Notes: generated from the letters alone by a model not told the origin. DNA of 64,000 bases from Umboniibacter marinipuniceus (GCF_003688415.1 NZ_REFJ01000005.1:55890-119889); one strand, 5' to 3'. Positions 27,642-36,904 are shown, numbered from the stretch's first letter. Numbers and translations are program-made.

Positions 27642-28319
27642 ATGAAATCGACCATTCACCAACAGGTAACGAACTTCTACAGTGCGCTCCACCCCCGCCA
27701 TCGCTTCTATGTTCAGGGTAAGTTGCGCTGGGACGATCTCAGTGCAACGCTTCCCCAATACCTTCGATGTGATGAACGGCAGTCCCTTGGGCGTTTACTT
27801 GATGTGGGGTGCGGTCGAGGTCAGTACGGGGTCTTGGCCGGATTATCGCGGCCATTGGATCAACTCGTGGGAGTAGATTTCGACGCCGGGAAAATTGCAG
27901 CTGCTCAACGGGCGCTAACACGTGCGCAAATTTCTCAGCCGGCTATGCGCAGCTGGAAATTTAGTGTTGAAGATGCAACCTATCTCAAAGCAAGTGCCTT
28001 CGACACAATTTTTCTTTTTGATGTGCTTCACTACCTAGACGAGCCACAGCAACTTAAGCTCGCTCAAGCGTTAGTTAAGATACTCTCACCGGGTGGCCGC
28101 CTGTATTTTAGAGATACGGGAAGTGGCTTGGGGGGGCGAGTCAACCTTTTGATTGAAAAGTTGATTCGTCGCCTAGGTATAATGAAAGGTCATACTCTTA
28201 ATTTTCGTACCAGTGATCAACTCGAATCGCTGTGGGCTCACGTGGGACTTAAGTGCTTAACCAAGGTGCAGGGGGATAAGTTTTCGACCCTTTTTCTTAT
28301 TCTTGAAAAGTCAGAGTGA
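27642..28319 (+). CDS. Class I SAM-dependent methyltransferase
   Basis: The 225-aa methyltransferase has motif I LLDVGCGRGQYG (52-63), acidic motif GVDFDAGKIAAA, motif IV TIFLFDVLHYLDEPQQ and post-motif LSPGGRLYFRD. The small size and LFDVLHYL resemble methyltransferases of lipid or quinone head groups, but the substrate cannot be read from the sequence. It follows the LolA-like/ABC/barrel operon after 126 bp and might belong to the same function. The ATG follows GAGGAACA. Confidence 0.85.
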   Translation: MKSTIHQQVTNFYSALHPRHRFYVQGKLRWDDLSATLPQYLRCDERQSLGRLLDVGCGRGQYGVLAGLSRPLDQLVGVDFDAGKIAAAQRALTRAQISQPAMRSWKFSVEDATYLKASAFDTIFLFDVLHYLDEPQQLKLAQALVKILSPGGRLYFRDTGSGLGGRVNLLIEKLIRRLGIMKGHTLNFRTSDQLESLWAHVGLKCLTKVQGDKFSTLFLILEKSE

Positions 28320-28384
28320 ATAAAGCTCCCAGCGTGTAGTCATTTAGTCTGATTCCAAGCGGAGTGAGAAACTCGCCTATTCGC

Positions 28385-29386
28385 CTATTCACCCTTAATT
28401 TGGCGTATGAACTCTACTTTATTTGGGGTGTTAAGGTCACGGCTTGTGAAGTATTGTGCATGAGCACTAAGACTTGCATAGCAGTCCAGAGTAATCCCCC
28501 ATAACGGCTTGATTTCGTTGGGCACTAGCGAGTAACGCACGTCAATAATGCGAAGCTCGGGTTCTGTCTGCAACGCCGTAAAAGATTGTGAAAACCAGTT
28601 AAAGCGATCGATATCGCGCCGCTGCTGGCTGCTAGATGATATACAGGTCGGCAACTGATCTGGAGTTAAACGCTGAATATTCTCACCCGGATACCAAGTA
28701 CTATTCAGCCCAATATGCACGGAATCAACATAGAACTGACCTTCGAATTCGTAGATTGTCTTCCAAAGCCAGAGGTTAGCAATGGTGGGTTTTGCGCTTA
28801 ATGAAAGTGGCGCGTGACCCCGCGCTGTGGCTTGAGTACTGGCAAATTGCTCAGCCCGTTCTCGTTGAAGAGCGCCCACCGTTAGATAAATGAGCGCCCA
28901 GACTACAGCAACTCGTGCCCATTTTGGATTTCGCTTCACGACGGCGGCTATCGCAAGGCCTAGCACTGGAAGTGTAAACAGTGGATCGATGATGCCAATT
29001 ATGTTCCAGGATATTCGTTCATTGCTAAAGGGCCAAAGCAGCTGCGTACCATAGGTTGTACAGGCATCTAATAGCCCGTGCGTGGCGAAGCCTAGGGTGG
29101 CGAAAAGCAGTGTGTGACGAAAGTCTAGGTTATTACGACGCCCTATTAAGGGGTGTAAGAGCAGCGCCATGATTAGCCCGCCTATCGGAATAAAGATCAA
29201 TGAATGGCTAAACTGACGATGGTATTCTAGGAACAATAGGGGGTCTGAAGTGGAGCGGATTAGTACGTCTAGGTCAGGGGCCATTCCAGCCAGCGCGCCA
29301 ATGAAGCAGGCCGCCAATAGGTGTTCTGATTTTGCAACGGATTGGGGGATGACTGCCCCTACGACGGCTTGACTAACGGGATCCAT
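28385..29386 (-). CDS. YdjM/DUF457-type membrane metal-dependent hydrolase
   Basis: The 333-aa protein starts with the family pattern MDPVSQAVVGAVIP, then AGMAPDLDVLI, HRQFSHSLIFIP and THGLLDACTTYGTQLLWPFS (His and Asp metal ligands), with about four to five membrane helices in residues 1-180. The C-terminal 150 residues are soluble and periplasmic-looking. The family is annotated as inner-membrane metal-dependent hydrolase; the physiological reaction is not established. Confidence 0.9.
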   Translation of the reverse strand: MDPVSQAVVGAVIPQSVAKSEHLLAACFIGALAGMAPDLDVLIRSTSDPLLFLEYHRQFSHSLIFIPIGGLIMALLLHPLIGRRNNLDFRHTLLFATLGFATHGLLDACTTYGTQLLWPFSNERISWNIIGIIDPLFTLPVLGLAIAAVVKRNPKWARVAVVWALIYLTVGALQRERAEQFASTQATARGHAPLSLSAKPTIANLWLWKTIYEFEGQFYVDSVHIGLNSTWYPGENIQRLTPDQLPTCISSSSQQRRDIDRFNWFSQSFTALQTEPELRIIDVRYSLVPNEIKPLWGITLDCYASLSAHAQYFTSRDLNTPNKVEFIRQIKGE

Positions 29387-29577
29387 GGAGATTTCTCGAT
29401 GCTGGCTGATCTGCCAGTCTAAAACGAAAGCGCTCTCTAGGTTACTTCGGTTATCATCAGGTATGTAACTTCTTAAATTAAGTGAATTGGCAAGTGAAAC
29501 TGAACCGCATCAGTTGATCTTTAGGTATAACGAAGGACTAGCAGGTGGTGGTTGCAGCGAGTCTAATTGCTGATAAT

Positions 29578-29625
29578 GGCTCGGCTCGGCTCGGCTCGGC
29601 TCGGCTCGGCTCGGCTCGGCTCGGC
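29578..29625 (+). repeat. TCGGC pentanucleotide repeat, nine units
   Basis: GGC followed by nine perfect TCGGC units, then an imperfect CTGCTC-rich stretch (29640-29670). It lies 122 bp before the acyltransferase start. Perfect 5-bp repeats of this length are hypermutable by slippage. The acyltransferase frame has a TAA at 29721, so the repeat cannot be part of its coding sequence and would act on promoter spacing or the leader RNA. Confidence 0.95.
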
Positions 29626-29747
29626 ACCGCTAGGGCTGCTTAGACTGCTCCGGCTGCTCAGACTGCTCGCGAGCGAAAAAGAGCAGAGAGCAGGGGTATT
29701 GGATCATCTTTCATTTTTGTTAACCGAAACGGGCGTGGGGCAGTTTC

Positions 29748-30896
29748 ATGTTAGTTAGATTACTTCATTCCGTGGATGAGCTTGATTCGGCGCTGTTAAA
29801 TTCACTTTCGGCGAACGATTATCCTTTTCTTCGCGCGGAGTTTCTTCATGCCCTGGAGCAATCGGGTTCAGTAGGCGGTAACTCTGGCTGGCAAGTTTGT
29901 CACTTCGGCCTATTCAGTGAAGACGGCGCTCTGCTAGCATTTATGCCCTGCTATCTTAAATGGCACAGTTACGGCGAATACGTTTTTGACCACCCGTGGG
30001 CGGAAGCGTACGAACGCTCTGGATTATCCTATTACCCCAAGTTACTAACAGCCGTACCTTTTACGCCTTCAACTGGGCCGCGTATCCGCCTCGCAAGCAA
30101 CGTGACTGCGCAACAGGCACTTCAGCACTTCAACGTGTATATGGAGCAACTGGCCTTCGAGATTGGAGAGGAGACGCTTCGGCCGAGTTCTTGGCACTAT
30201 CTTTTCGCTGACAATCCGCCTACTAGCGATTTATCCATGCTGGAACGACAATCAGTTCAATTTCATTGGTTTAATCGGAACTACGAAAGCTTTGATGCCT
30301 TCCTAGGGCAATTGAAGTCTCGTAATCGTAAGGCGATTCGAAAGGCGCGTCAGCGCGTGAAAGATCAGGGTGTTAGCTGCCGAATGGTCGCTGGCTCAGA
30401 ATTGAGCCAGGCAGATTGGGATCAATTTACGCGCTTCTATCAATCCACCTACCGAAAACGCAGTGGACACAACGGCTATCTCAATGGCGAGTTCTTTCGG
30501 CGTGTGGGAGAACTGATGGCTAATGAGATTATCATGGCCCAAGCATTTCGCGACGGGCAATGGATTGCTGCTGCTTGGTTTATGCAAGATAGTACAACAC
30601 TTTATGGTCGCTATTGGGGGTGTTCCGAGGAGCTAGATGAATTGCACTTTGAACTCTGCTACTTTCAGGCTATCGAGTTCGCCATCCGCAATGGACTTCA
30701 GCGCATTGATGCTGGGGCTCAGGGAGTACATAAACTAAAGCGGGGTTTTGAGCCTGTGTTAACGCATTCGTACCACGCGATTTATCAGCCTGAGTTCAAG
30801 GCAGCAATCGCTAGTTTTCTCAAGCGCGAAGCGGTAGATATTCAAACCGAGTTCACTGCCTGCTCTGAGTTCCTTCCGTATCGGCAAGAGAATTAG
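29748..30896 (+). CDS. GNAT/FemAB-like acyltransferase (COG3146, DUF482 family)
   Basis: The 382-aa protein has the family pattern YPFLRAEFLHALEQSGSVG, CHFGLFSEDGALLAFMPCYL, GEYVFDHPWAEAYERSG, YYPKLLTAVPFTPSTGPRI and a C-terminal QGVHKLKRGFEPVLTHSYH. These proteins have a peptidoglycan-bridge-synthase-like GNAT fold and are annotated as 'peptidogalycan biosynthesis proteins'; no reaction is proven. A pentanucleotide repeat stands in its upstream region, which could make its expression variable. The start follows GGGGCAGTTTC. Confidence 0.87.
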   Translation: MLVRLLHSVDELDSALLNSLSANDYPFLRAEFLHALEQSGSVGGNSGWQVCHFGLFSEDGALLAFMPCYLKWHSYGEYVFDHPWAEAYERSGLSYYPKLLTAVPFTPSTGPRIRLASNVTAQQALQHFNVYMEQLAFEIGEETLRPSSWHYLFADNPPTSDLSMLERQSVQFHWFNRNYESFDAFLGQLKSRNRKAIRKARQRVKDQGVSCRMVAGSELSQADWDQFTRFYQSTYRKRSGHNGYLNGEFFRRVGELMANEIIMAQAFRDGQWIAAAWFMQDSTTLYGRYWGCSEELDELHFELCYFQAIEFAIRNGLQRIDAGAQGVHKLKRGFEPVLTHSYHAIYQPEFKAAIASFLKREAVDIQTEFTACSEFLPYRQEN

Positions 30897-30922
30897 TGGT
30901 TACTTAATCTGATGTTGTGACG

Positions 30923-30986
30923 ATCAAGGTTTTGGTTAATCTGATGTCCTGTCTATCAAGGTTTTGGTTAATCTGATGTCCTGTCT
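30923..30986 (+). repeat. 32-bp direct tandem repeat, two full units
   Basis: ATCAAGGTTTTGGTTAATCT plus GATGTCCTGTCT occurs at 30923-30954 and 30955-30986, with a partial unit before (TTACTTAATCTGATGTTGTG) and after (ATCAAGGTGTT). It fills the gap between the acyltransferase and nagZ, and has no dyad symmetry or spacers. Confidence 0.9.
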
Positions 30987-31083
30987 ATCAAGGTGTTACG
31001 TACGCTTTCAATGCTCACTAGCAAGACAGGCTATCGGTGCTGGGTTACACTCGTCATTTGAATAAAGCTGATCGGACTCACTT

Positions 31084-32796
31084 GTGCACCCAGTTGACAC
31101 ACTACGCCAACAACTCTCACGTCGAATGATGTTGGATCTAAGACGCTTCGGGAACTCCAAGACCGAGTTGTCGCCCATGACTCAACTGCCGTTACCGTGG
31201 CGGGAATTCTTGCGCGACATCCCGCTGGCTGGCGTGATACTTTTCGCCGAAAACATTTGTTCGGTAGAGCAGTGTATTGGCCTCACCGAGTCACTCCGTC
31301 AAGCTAGCGCTAACCCAAGCATGTTAATTGGCATTGATCAGGAGGGCGGAAGAGTTATGCGCACTCCTCGTGGGCTCTGCACAGACTTCGGTGGGCCGAT
31401 GTCCCTGGGAGCCGCCGCGACAGCTGGTCAATCACTGTCACAGTCTGTTGCCGAGGCGATGGGACTTGAACTGCAGGCGCTAGGTATTAATCTAAATTTC
31501 GCGCCTACGGTGGATGTAAACAGCAATCCTAATAACCCGGTGATCAACGTCCGTGCCTTTGGCGAGTCGGTTGATTTAGTGTGCCGCGAAGGCGGAGCTT
31601 TTGTAGCGGGTCTGCAAACTAGTGGAGTAGGCGCAGCGCTGAAGCATTTCCCTGGCCACGGAGATACTCACACTGATAGTCATATTGGTCTAGCAAGGGT
31701 GGATCGATCCGTCGATGACGCCTTTGCGATTGATATTGCTCCCTATAGAGAAGTGATTGCTCGCCACAACCCAGCGGCGGTCATGACGGCACACATCCAG
31801 TATCCGTCTCTTGATAACTCAGAGATAACGGCAAGCTCGGGAGAAGTGATCACGCGTCCGGCAACACTATCACGAGAGATTCTCAGCGATCTGCTCCGAA
31901 CTCAGTTGGGTTTTTCTGGCGTAATTATCACCGATGCGCTGGACATGGGAGCAATCGCCGAGAACTTTGATCTGGTGCAGGCTGCGCTGCAAAGTTTGGC
32001 GGCGGGCGCCGATATTCTGTTGATGCCCTTCAGAATTGAATGTCCGGCTGACTTTAGCCGCTTCGACCGATTTCTGGATGAGCTGGTCGCTGGTGTAGCG
32101 GCTTTTCCGAGCATTGAACGAGAAATGTTCGCTTCGCTTAGCCGAATTAAGTCACTTGAAGCAAAGTATCCGCCTCTAAGGCAAACAAGCCGCGTTATTA
32201 AATGCCCTGAACACCTTCAGCTGGAAGAGAGATTGGCTCAGCAATCTATTTGCGCCATAGGTGAAGGACATTTGCGCCGAGGACATCAGGTCATTGTCTC
32301 CGGCAATTCCAAGAGCCTAGCGGCATCCGTTGCCGTAGAGCTCCGCCAGAAAGGTTTTGATTGCTTAGTTAAGCCGCGCAAGGCGCTGTCGGACTACCTT
32401 AGTCATCAATTGGTGTGGGTGGAGCTAAATCCTAGTGATGCGGCTGTTGATTGGGGCGGAGTAGACTTCTATTCCGAGGATCACAGTGACCTAGGCCAGC
32501 TAGCAGGCCATGGCGAAGCACCGAGCTTAGATCAAGATCCAGAGTGCGAGCTTGACCTCACCGAACTACTAGCAAGAAACCTGAATGCGGGGGGGCAAAA
32601 CTGGTTCTTGGCAATGCGCTCTCCGTATATCAATCCCCAGCTTGTGTCAGTCGCTACCGTCCTCTTTGCTTTTCACTATTCATCGGCGGTAGAGCGGCCA
32701 ATGAACAGAGCCGTATCGCCAGTTTACCGAACCTTAGCGGAAATTTTATGTGGCGAGCGTAAAGCGGCCGGGAGTTTACCCGTTTCAGTGTCGTAA
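31084..32796 (+). CDS. nagZ: Beta-N-acetylhexosaminidase NagZ with long C-terminal extension
   Basis: The first 340 residues are a GH3 NagZ: VILFAENICS, GIDQEGGRVMR, APTVDVN, and KHFPGHGDT (187-195) with the catalytic Asp/His loop. The nucleophile is in ITDALDMGAI (Asp284). NagZ removes GlcNAc from muropeptides in cytoplasmic peptidoglycan recycling. Canonical proteobacterial NagZ is about 340 residues; here about 210 more follow, including VIVSGNSKSLAASVAVELRQ, which looks like a degenerate GH3 C-terminal domain. The start is GTG at 31084; the ATG at 31126 or 31129 would also fit the family N terminus. Confidence 0.9.
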   Translation: MHPVDTLRQQLSRRMMLDLRRFGNSKTELSPMTQLPLPWREFLRDIPLAGVILFAENICSVEQCIGLTESLRQASANPSMLIGIDQEGGRVMRTPRGLCTDFGGPMSLGAAATAGQSLSQSVAEAMGLELQALGINLNFAPTVDVNSNPNNPVINVRAFGESVDLVCREGGAFVAGLQTSGVGAALKHFPGHGDTHTDSHIGLARVDRSVDDAFAIDIAPYREVIARHNPAAVMTAHIQYPSLDNSEITASSGEVITRPATLSREILSDLLRTQLGFSGVIITDALDMGAIAENFDLVQAALQSLAAGADILLMPFRIECPADFSRFDRFLDELVAGVAAFPSIEREMFASLSRIKSLEAKYPPLRQTSRVIKCPEHLQLEERLAQQSICAIGEGHLRRGHQVIVSGNSKSLAASVAVELRQKGFDCLVKPRKALSDYLSHQLVWVELNPSDAAVDWGGVDFYSEDHSDLGQLAGHGEAPSLDQDPECELDLTELLARNLNAGGQNWFLAMRSPYINPQLVSVATVLFAFHYSSAVERPMNRAVSPVYRTLAEILCGERKAAGSLPVSVS

Positions 32797-32832
32797 TGCG
32801 TTATACTGCGTTTAATTCGCAAAGGATTCACT

Positions 32833-33750
32833 ATGACAATTAACTGGTTTCCCGGCCATATGCACAAGGCCACCAAAGAAATTAAGCAGCGGCTACCCAG
32901 CGTAGATCTCATTATAGAAGTACTCGATGCTCGAATTCCCTACAGTAGCGCCAACCCGGTCATTGCTAAATTACGCGGTGATAAACCCTGTATTAAATTA
33001 TTGAACAAGAGCGATTTGGCTGACCCTGAAATTACCAAGCGTTGGATTGAGCACTTTGAACAGGATAAGTCAGTGCGATCAATGGCGGTAACCAGCCATA
33101 AGCCGGATCAAATCCGCGCGATCCTTCAAGACGTACGTAGTCTTTTTGCTGATAATTTCGAACGTGGCCGCCCCATTCATATCATGATCACTGGGATCCC
33201 GAATGTGGGTAAGTCCACCATCATTAATATTTTGGCCCAGCGCACCATTGCCAAGACCGGTAATGAACCAGCCGTCACCAAAGGGCAGCAAAAGATTAAC
33301 TTGCCGGATGGCTTGTTCCTTTGGGATACCCCCGGAATTCTTTGGGGCAAGTTTCATAACCAGTCCGCCGCATATCGACTCGCTACCACCGGGGCCATTA
33401 AGGAAACCGCAGTCAGCAATGATGACATCGCAGCCTGGGCAGCCGAATACCTTTTGAGGGCCTATCCGGACGCATTGGTTAAGCGTTACGAGTTAGCTAG
33501 TACGCCTAGAGATGAAATTGACTTTCTTGAGCAGGCGGGTAAACGCCGAGGGTGCATAAGCCGCGGCAATCAAATTGATTTTGAGAAAATTGCGAAGATT
33601 TTTCTGACCGAATACCGTGATGCAACCTTAGGCCTATTGAGTTTAGAGACACCGGAAATGGCGCAAGCCGAAGAAGCTGAAGTGGAAGCAAAGTTGGCGG
33701 CTGAAGCGGAAGCGAAAGAACAGAAAAAGAAACAGCGAAAGCGGCGGTAG
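32833..33750 (+). CDS. Circularly permuted GTPase RbgA/YlqF
   Basis: The 305-aa GTPase has its motifs in permuted order: G4 NKSD (58-61) before G1 GIPNVGKS (121-128) and G3 DTPG (165-168). The N-terminal NWFPGHMHKATKEI is the YlqF/RbgA signature, and a Lys/Arg-rich tail (KEQKKKQRKRR) suits RNA binding. RbgA acts in late assembly of the large ribosomal subunit. The ATG follows AAAGGATTCACT. It is monocistronic between nagZ and a thioesterase. Confidence 0.93.
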   Translation: MTINWFPGHMHKATKEIKQRLPSVDLIIEVLDARIPYSSANPVIAKLRGDKPCIKLLNKSDLADPEITKRWIEHFEQDKSVRSMAVTSHKPDQIRAILQDVRSLFADNFERGRPIHIMITGIPNVGKSTIINILAQRTIAKTGNEPAVTKGQQKINLPDGLFLWDTPGILWGKFHNQSAAYRLATTGAIKETAVSNDDIAAWAAEYLLRAYPDALVKRYELASTPRDEIDFLEQAGKRRGCISRGNQIDFEKIAKIFLTEYRDATLGLLSLETPEMAQAEEAEVEAKLAAEAEAKEQKKKQRKRR

Positions 33751-33879
33751 TGGCGAGTTAAATATTGGCCTTTAGTGTGCGCCAATGGACTTAGGTCAGA
33801 TCAGTCTTGACGGTGAATTACCGTATTAATGTGGTCCAGTTGAACGCTGGAAATACCAAGCAATAGGATGGAAATAGCA

Positions 33880-34284
33880 ATGAGCGTGTTACGTGAAGCA
33901 ATAACGCCAAGCTTCTTTGAAACCGATGCCCTTGGGCATATCAATAACACGGTAGTACCAAAGTGGTTTGAGAAGGCCCGTTTACCGTTATTTCGTATCT
34001 TTACTCCGGACTTGAACCCTGCGGACTGGCGGTTAATTGTGTTGAAGATTGAAGTTGAGTACAGTGCTCAAATTCACTACCAGTTTCCTGTTGAGATCCA
34101 AACTTGGATCGCTAAGATTGGTAATTCCTCGTTTGTGGTGAACCAACAGGTTCTCCAACATGGTGAAATTTGTGCGAAGGGAAGCACGGTAATGGTTCAC
34201 TTCGATTACCAGCAGCAAGCCAGTGCACCGATGAGCGAAGAACAGAAGTCGAGTTTAGCCGAATTTCAATTAGCAGGCGCTTGA
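33880..34284 (+). CDS. Hot-dog fold acyl-CoA thioesterase
   Basis: The 134-aa protein has the 4-hydroxybenzoyl-CoA thioesterase/YbgC pattern FFETDALGHINNTVVPKWFE, with the catalytic Asp in the ETDALGH motif, and the later strand KGSTVMVHFDY. It hydrolyses an acyl-CoA thioester of unknown chain. The ATG at 33880 is preferred to the in-frame ATG at 33868 because AGGATGG then sits at ribosome-binding distance. Confidence 0.88.
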   Translation: MSVLREAITPSFFETDALGHINNTVVPKWFEKARLPLFRIFTPDLNPADWRLIVLKIEVEYSAQIHYQFPVEIQTWIAKIGNSSFVVNQQVLQHGEICAKGSTVMVHFDYQQQASAPMSEEQKSSLAEFQLAGA

Positions 34285-34326
34285 CCCCTAGTCGCAGCCT
34301 GATGTTTCTATTTCACTGAGTATAAA

Positions 34327-34358
34327 AAAACGGTTAGTGACTTCTCACTAACCGTTTT
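34327..34358. terminator. Bidirectional terminator between thioesterase and serine hydrolase genes
   Basis: Perfect 14-bp stem AAAACGGTTAGTGA/TCACTAACCGTTTT with a CTTC loop. The A and T ends serve both convergent genes. Confidence 0.95.
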
Positions 34359-34402
34359 AGTTTTCAATCAGCTAGTCGTGCTAGCGCCTGTTGACCTCTA
34401 AT

Positions 34403-36904
34403 TTAGTTACCGCAGATGGGAGCGATTTTATTCAACTCCGTTTCGGCCCCACCAAAGGCAAAGGCATTACTATCACTCACATAGTAGTAAATCACGCCAT
34501 TCGGGAACATCACGATACCAATGCCACCATAGCCGGACATGTAACTTACCCAGGAACCAGCATTGCAAAGTGGGGCGGAGCGCTGCCCCATATCGTAGGT
34601 CCATACACCGTTTAAATAACGAGATTCGCTACCATAGGTTTCAAGGCCTAAATCACCGCCATTGACCAACATATCGTCCATGATGGCAGGATCTAAGACC
34701 TGTTGACCGTTAATGACACCGCGATCATTGATAAGTTGGCCCAGCTTAATCATGTCGTCGGCGTGCCACGTCATTCCGTGACTCCAGAATGGATCTGCAG
34801 GCGAACCTTGAGTGCGAACCGAGGTGTAGGTAACCGGGCTCAGATTCAGTGGCTTATAGACTTCTTCCACCAGTTTCTCGAAGAGATCACCGCTGGCGTA
34901 GTAGTTGTCCATGGCGACGCCGGCAATATAAGTGTCCGAGGAGTGATACGAAAAGTGACTATTGGGTGTTGCTTTGCGGATGTAGCGTTCGCAAGCATGT
35001 TTGATCTTCTGGTCGTGAGTAAAGACTAGGAAGAAATTATTGAGCACGTTTGAGCTGCCTTCATCACCTTCATAGGACGCAAGACGATAGTTACCCGTAG
35101 CCATATCAAGTGCATTTTCGACGGTGACGTCACTCCATATTGAACTCGTGCCGTTAATGCCGTCTTGGCACTCAGCAACTTGTTCGGCGATGTTCATATA
35201 GCGTGCGCTGTCGCCAAATTGCTGGGTAAGCAGTGCGTGAGCAAAGGCGGCGGTAGCTGTTTTAGCGGTGGAGTACGAGGGTAACCCCATCACTTCACAG
35301 AAAGGATAATTACCATAGCGCGTTGAGCAGCCAGCTGCATAATGCACACCGTCCACGAGGACGCCATGTGTAGTTGGTGAAGAGGCTTGCTCAGAAGCGA
35401 TATTCGCACTGACTACCCCGCTATAAACATCATCGAGCTCCGCAATTGGGCGAGTGGGTATACGACCCGCAACCTCGGATTCATAAGCACTAATGAGTGC
35501 GGCCGCGTCAGAGATGCTCTGTGCTTGATAATCGGCAGCGGCTAGCCCCCACAGATCGTACTGGAAGTAGAGGCAGGTCTCAGCACCAACTTGGATCGCG
35601 ACGTTGGTGATCGTGCCGTCATTTTTAAAGGCAAAGCTCATTACACCGTTATGGGTACAGTTAGCTTGTACTTCTTGGAGTGAAAAGGGAATGGCAACCC
35701 GGCTAAAGCCATTGTCGTTATTTTCATCCCAAACCCTGCCTGGTTCCAGGATGAGGTTCCAGTCGCCGTGGCCAGTTACAATAAGACCTCGGTCCTTCGG
35801 AATGATATGCGAACCTGACTGTACGAACTCAAAATCAAAGCCAGGGAAGCTGCCTGGGTCATTGTATAGACCAGCCTGCGCTTTTCCCGAAGTTCGTTCA
35901 TCAAAGTTTAGTGCGACCTGTTGGCCGCCGTTGATCACCAAGCGACCTTCGAAATGGTTACTGGGCTCCTTGGCATTCGATTGGTCGGCATTGGCTTCAG
36001 TTTGTCCATGGGAATAAGCCGAGTAATCATAGCGAACAAGACTATTTCCCTGTAGCTCGGCTAGTGTCAGTGCTGCGCGAGCAACCTCTCCATTACCGCT
36101 AAATTGATGAAGTTCACCAGTTGGTGGCGGAGGCGGCGTAGTGTCAGAGCCAAAACCTGATAATGCGATGCTTTGATCGCCAGCGTTGGTTGCAATGGAC
36201 AAAGTCTGGTTAACTGAGCCTGCTCCAACTGGCGTAAAGCCAACGTCAAGGGTGCACTGCGCATCGGCGCTAACGGTGGTATTTGAGCAGTTGTCGTTGC
36301 TCAGCGTAAAGGGTGAAGTGTAGCCTGTGACTGCAGCGACTTGTAAGTCTGCATTACCACTGTTGCTCAGGGTCAAGGTTCGCATCGCCGACTCGCCCAC
36401 TTGGACTGATCCGAACGCGCCATTACCAGTTAGACTCGCGTTGGGAGCAGGCGCGCCGCCACCGGAAATACTGATGTTATCGGCATAACAGTAGTCAGCG
36501 GCTGATCCTACTTGCACATAGCGGACGAAAGTGCTCCCGCCGGTAGTTTGGGTTGTTGCCGAGTAGAAATCACCCCGATCCTGAGCGGGTGAGAGGGATA
36601 GAACGGGTGAGCCCCAATTTACACCATCGCTCGAGACATAAACATCGCAGCCGTTGCCGTTTTCAAGAGAGCCGGCAGCCATAGACAGGCTGACATCGCC
36701 GTCGGCGGGGAATTCCCGAATTGCTACGGCGCCGCCTTTAAGGCGCATGGAGTAGTTGTCAATGCTCTTAAAACTGTTAATAGCAACGGTGCCGGCAAGT
36801 TGCCAGCCATCAAGATTACCGTCTTCAAAATCTTCGTTAATCTGAGCCTGAACCGCAGCGGAAACGCATAAGCTTAGGGAGAGTGTTAGTATTCTAAAGT
36901 CCAT
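34403..36904 (-). CDS. Secreted multi-domain serine hydrolase (beta-lactamase fold)
   Basis: The 833-aa protein has a signal peptide (cleaved near VQAQI) and an N-terminal beta-sandwich starting NEDFEDGNLDGWQLAG. A choice-of-anchor D/ASPM-SPD-2-Hydin-like domain follows (about 155-253: TGNGAFGSVQVGESAMRTLT, CTLDVGFTPVGAGSVNQ), then a Pro linker (256-261) and a beta-sandwich. The C-terminal penicillin-binding/beta-lactamase-like domain has SxxK at Ser545-Lys548 (SYSTAKTA) and YASGD-type loops. It is probably an exported esterase, amidase or peptidase; the substrate is unknown. It is alone on its strand. Confidence 0.8.
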   Translation of the reverse strand: MDFRILTLSLSLCVSAAVQAQINEDFEDGNLDGWQLAGTVAINSFKSIDNYSMRLKGGAVAIREFPADGDVSLSMAAGSLENGNGCDVYVSSDGVNWGSPVLSLSPAQDRGDFYSATTQTTGGSTFVRYVQVGSAADYCYADNISISGGGAPAPNASLTGNGAFGSVQVGESAMRTLTLSNSGNADLQVAAVTGYTSPFTLSNDNCSNTTVSADAQCTLDVGFTPVGAGSVNQTLSIATNAGDQSIALSGFGSDTTPPPPPTGELHQFSGNGEVARAALTLAELQGNSLVRYDYSAYSHGQTEANADQSNAKEPSNHFEGRLVINGGQQVALNFDERTSGKAQAGLYNDPGSFPGFDFEFVQSGSHIIPKDRGLIVTGHGDWNLILEPGRVWDENNDNGFSRVAIPFSLQEVQANCTHNGVMSFAFKNDGTITNVAIQVGAETCLYFQYDLWGLAAADYQAQSISDAAALISAYESEVAGRIPTRPIAELDDVYSGVVSANIASEQASSPTTHGVLVDGVHYAAGCSTRYGNYPFCEVMGLPSYSTAKTATAAFAHALLTQQFGDSARYMNIAEQVAECQDGINGTSSIWSDVTVENALDMATGNYRLASYEGDEGSSNVLNNFFLVFTHDQKIKHACERYIRKATPNSHFSYHSSDTYIAGVAMDNYYASGDLFEKLVEEVYKPLNLSPVTYTSVRTQGSPADPFWSHGMTWHADDMIKLGQLINDRGVINGQQVLDPAIMDDMLVNGGDLGLETYGSESRYLNGVWTYDMGQRSAPLCNAGSWVSYMSGYGGIGIVMFPNGVIYYYVSDSNAFAFGGAETELNKIAPICGN

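Noticed and set aside
29567-29758. 63-aa frame through the TCGGC repeat
   Set aside because: Low-complexity product (ARLGS repeated), no ribosome binding site, and it overlaps the acyltransferase start. It is not convincing as a gene.
30923-30986. Possible CRISPR array
   Set aside because: Two directly adjacent 32-bp units without spacers, and no cas genes in the window.
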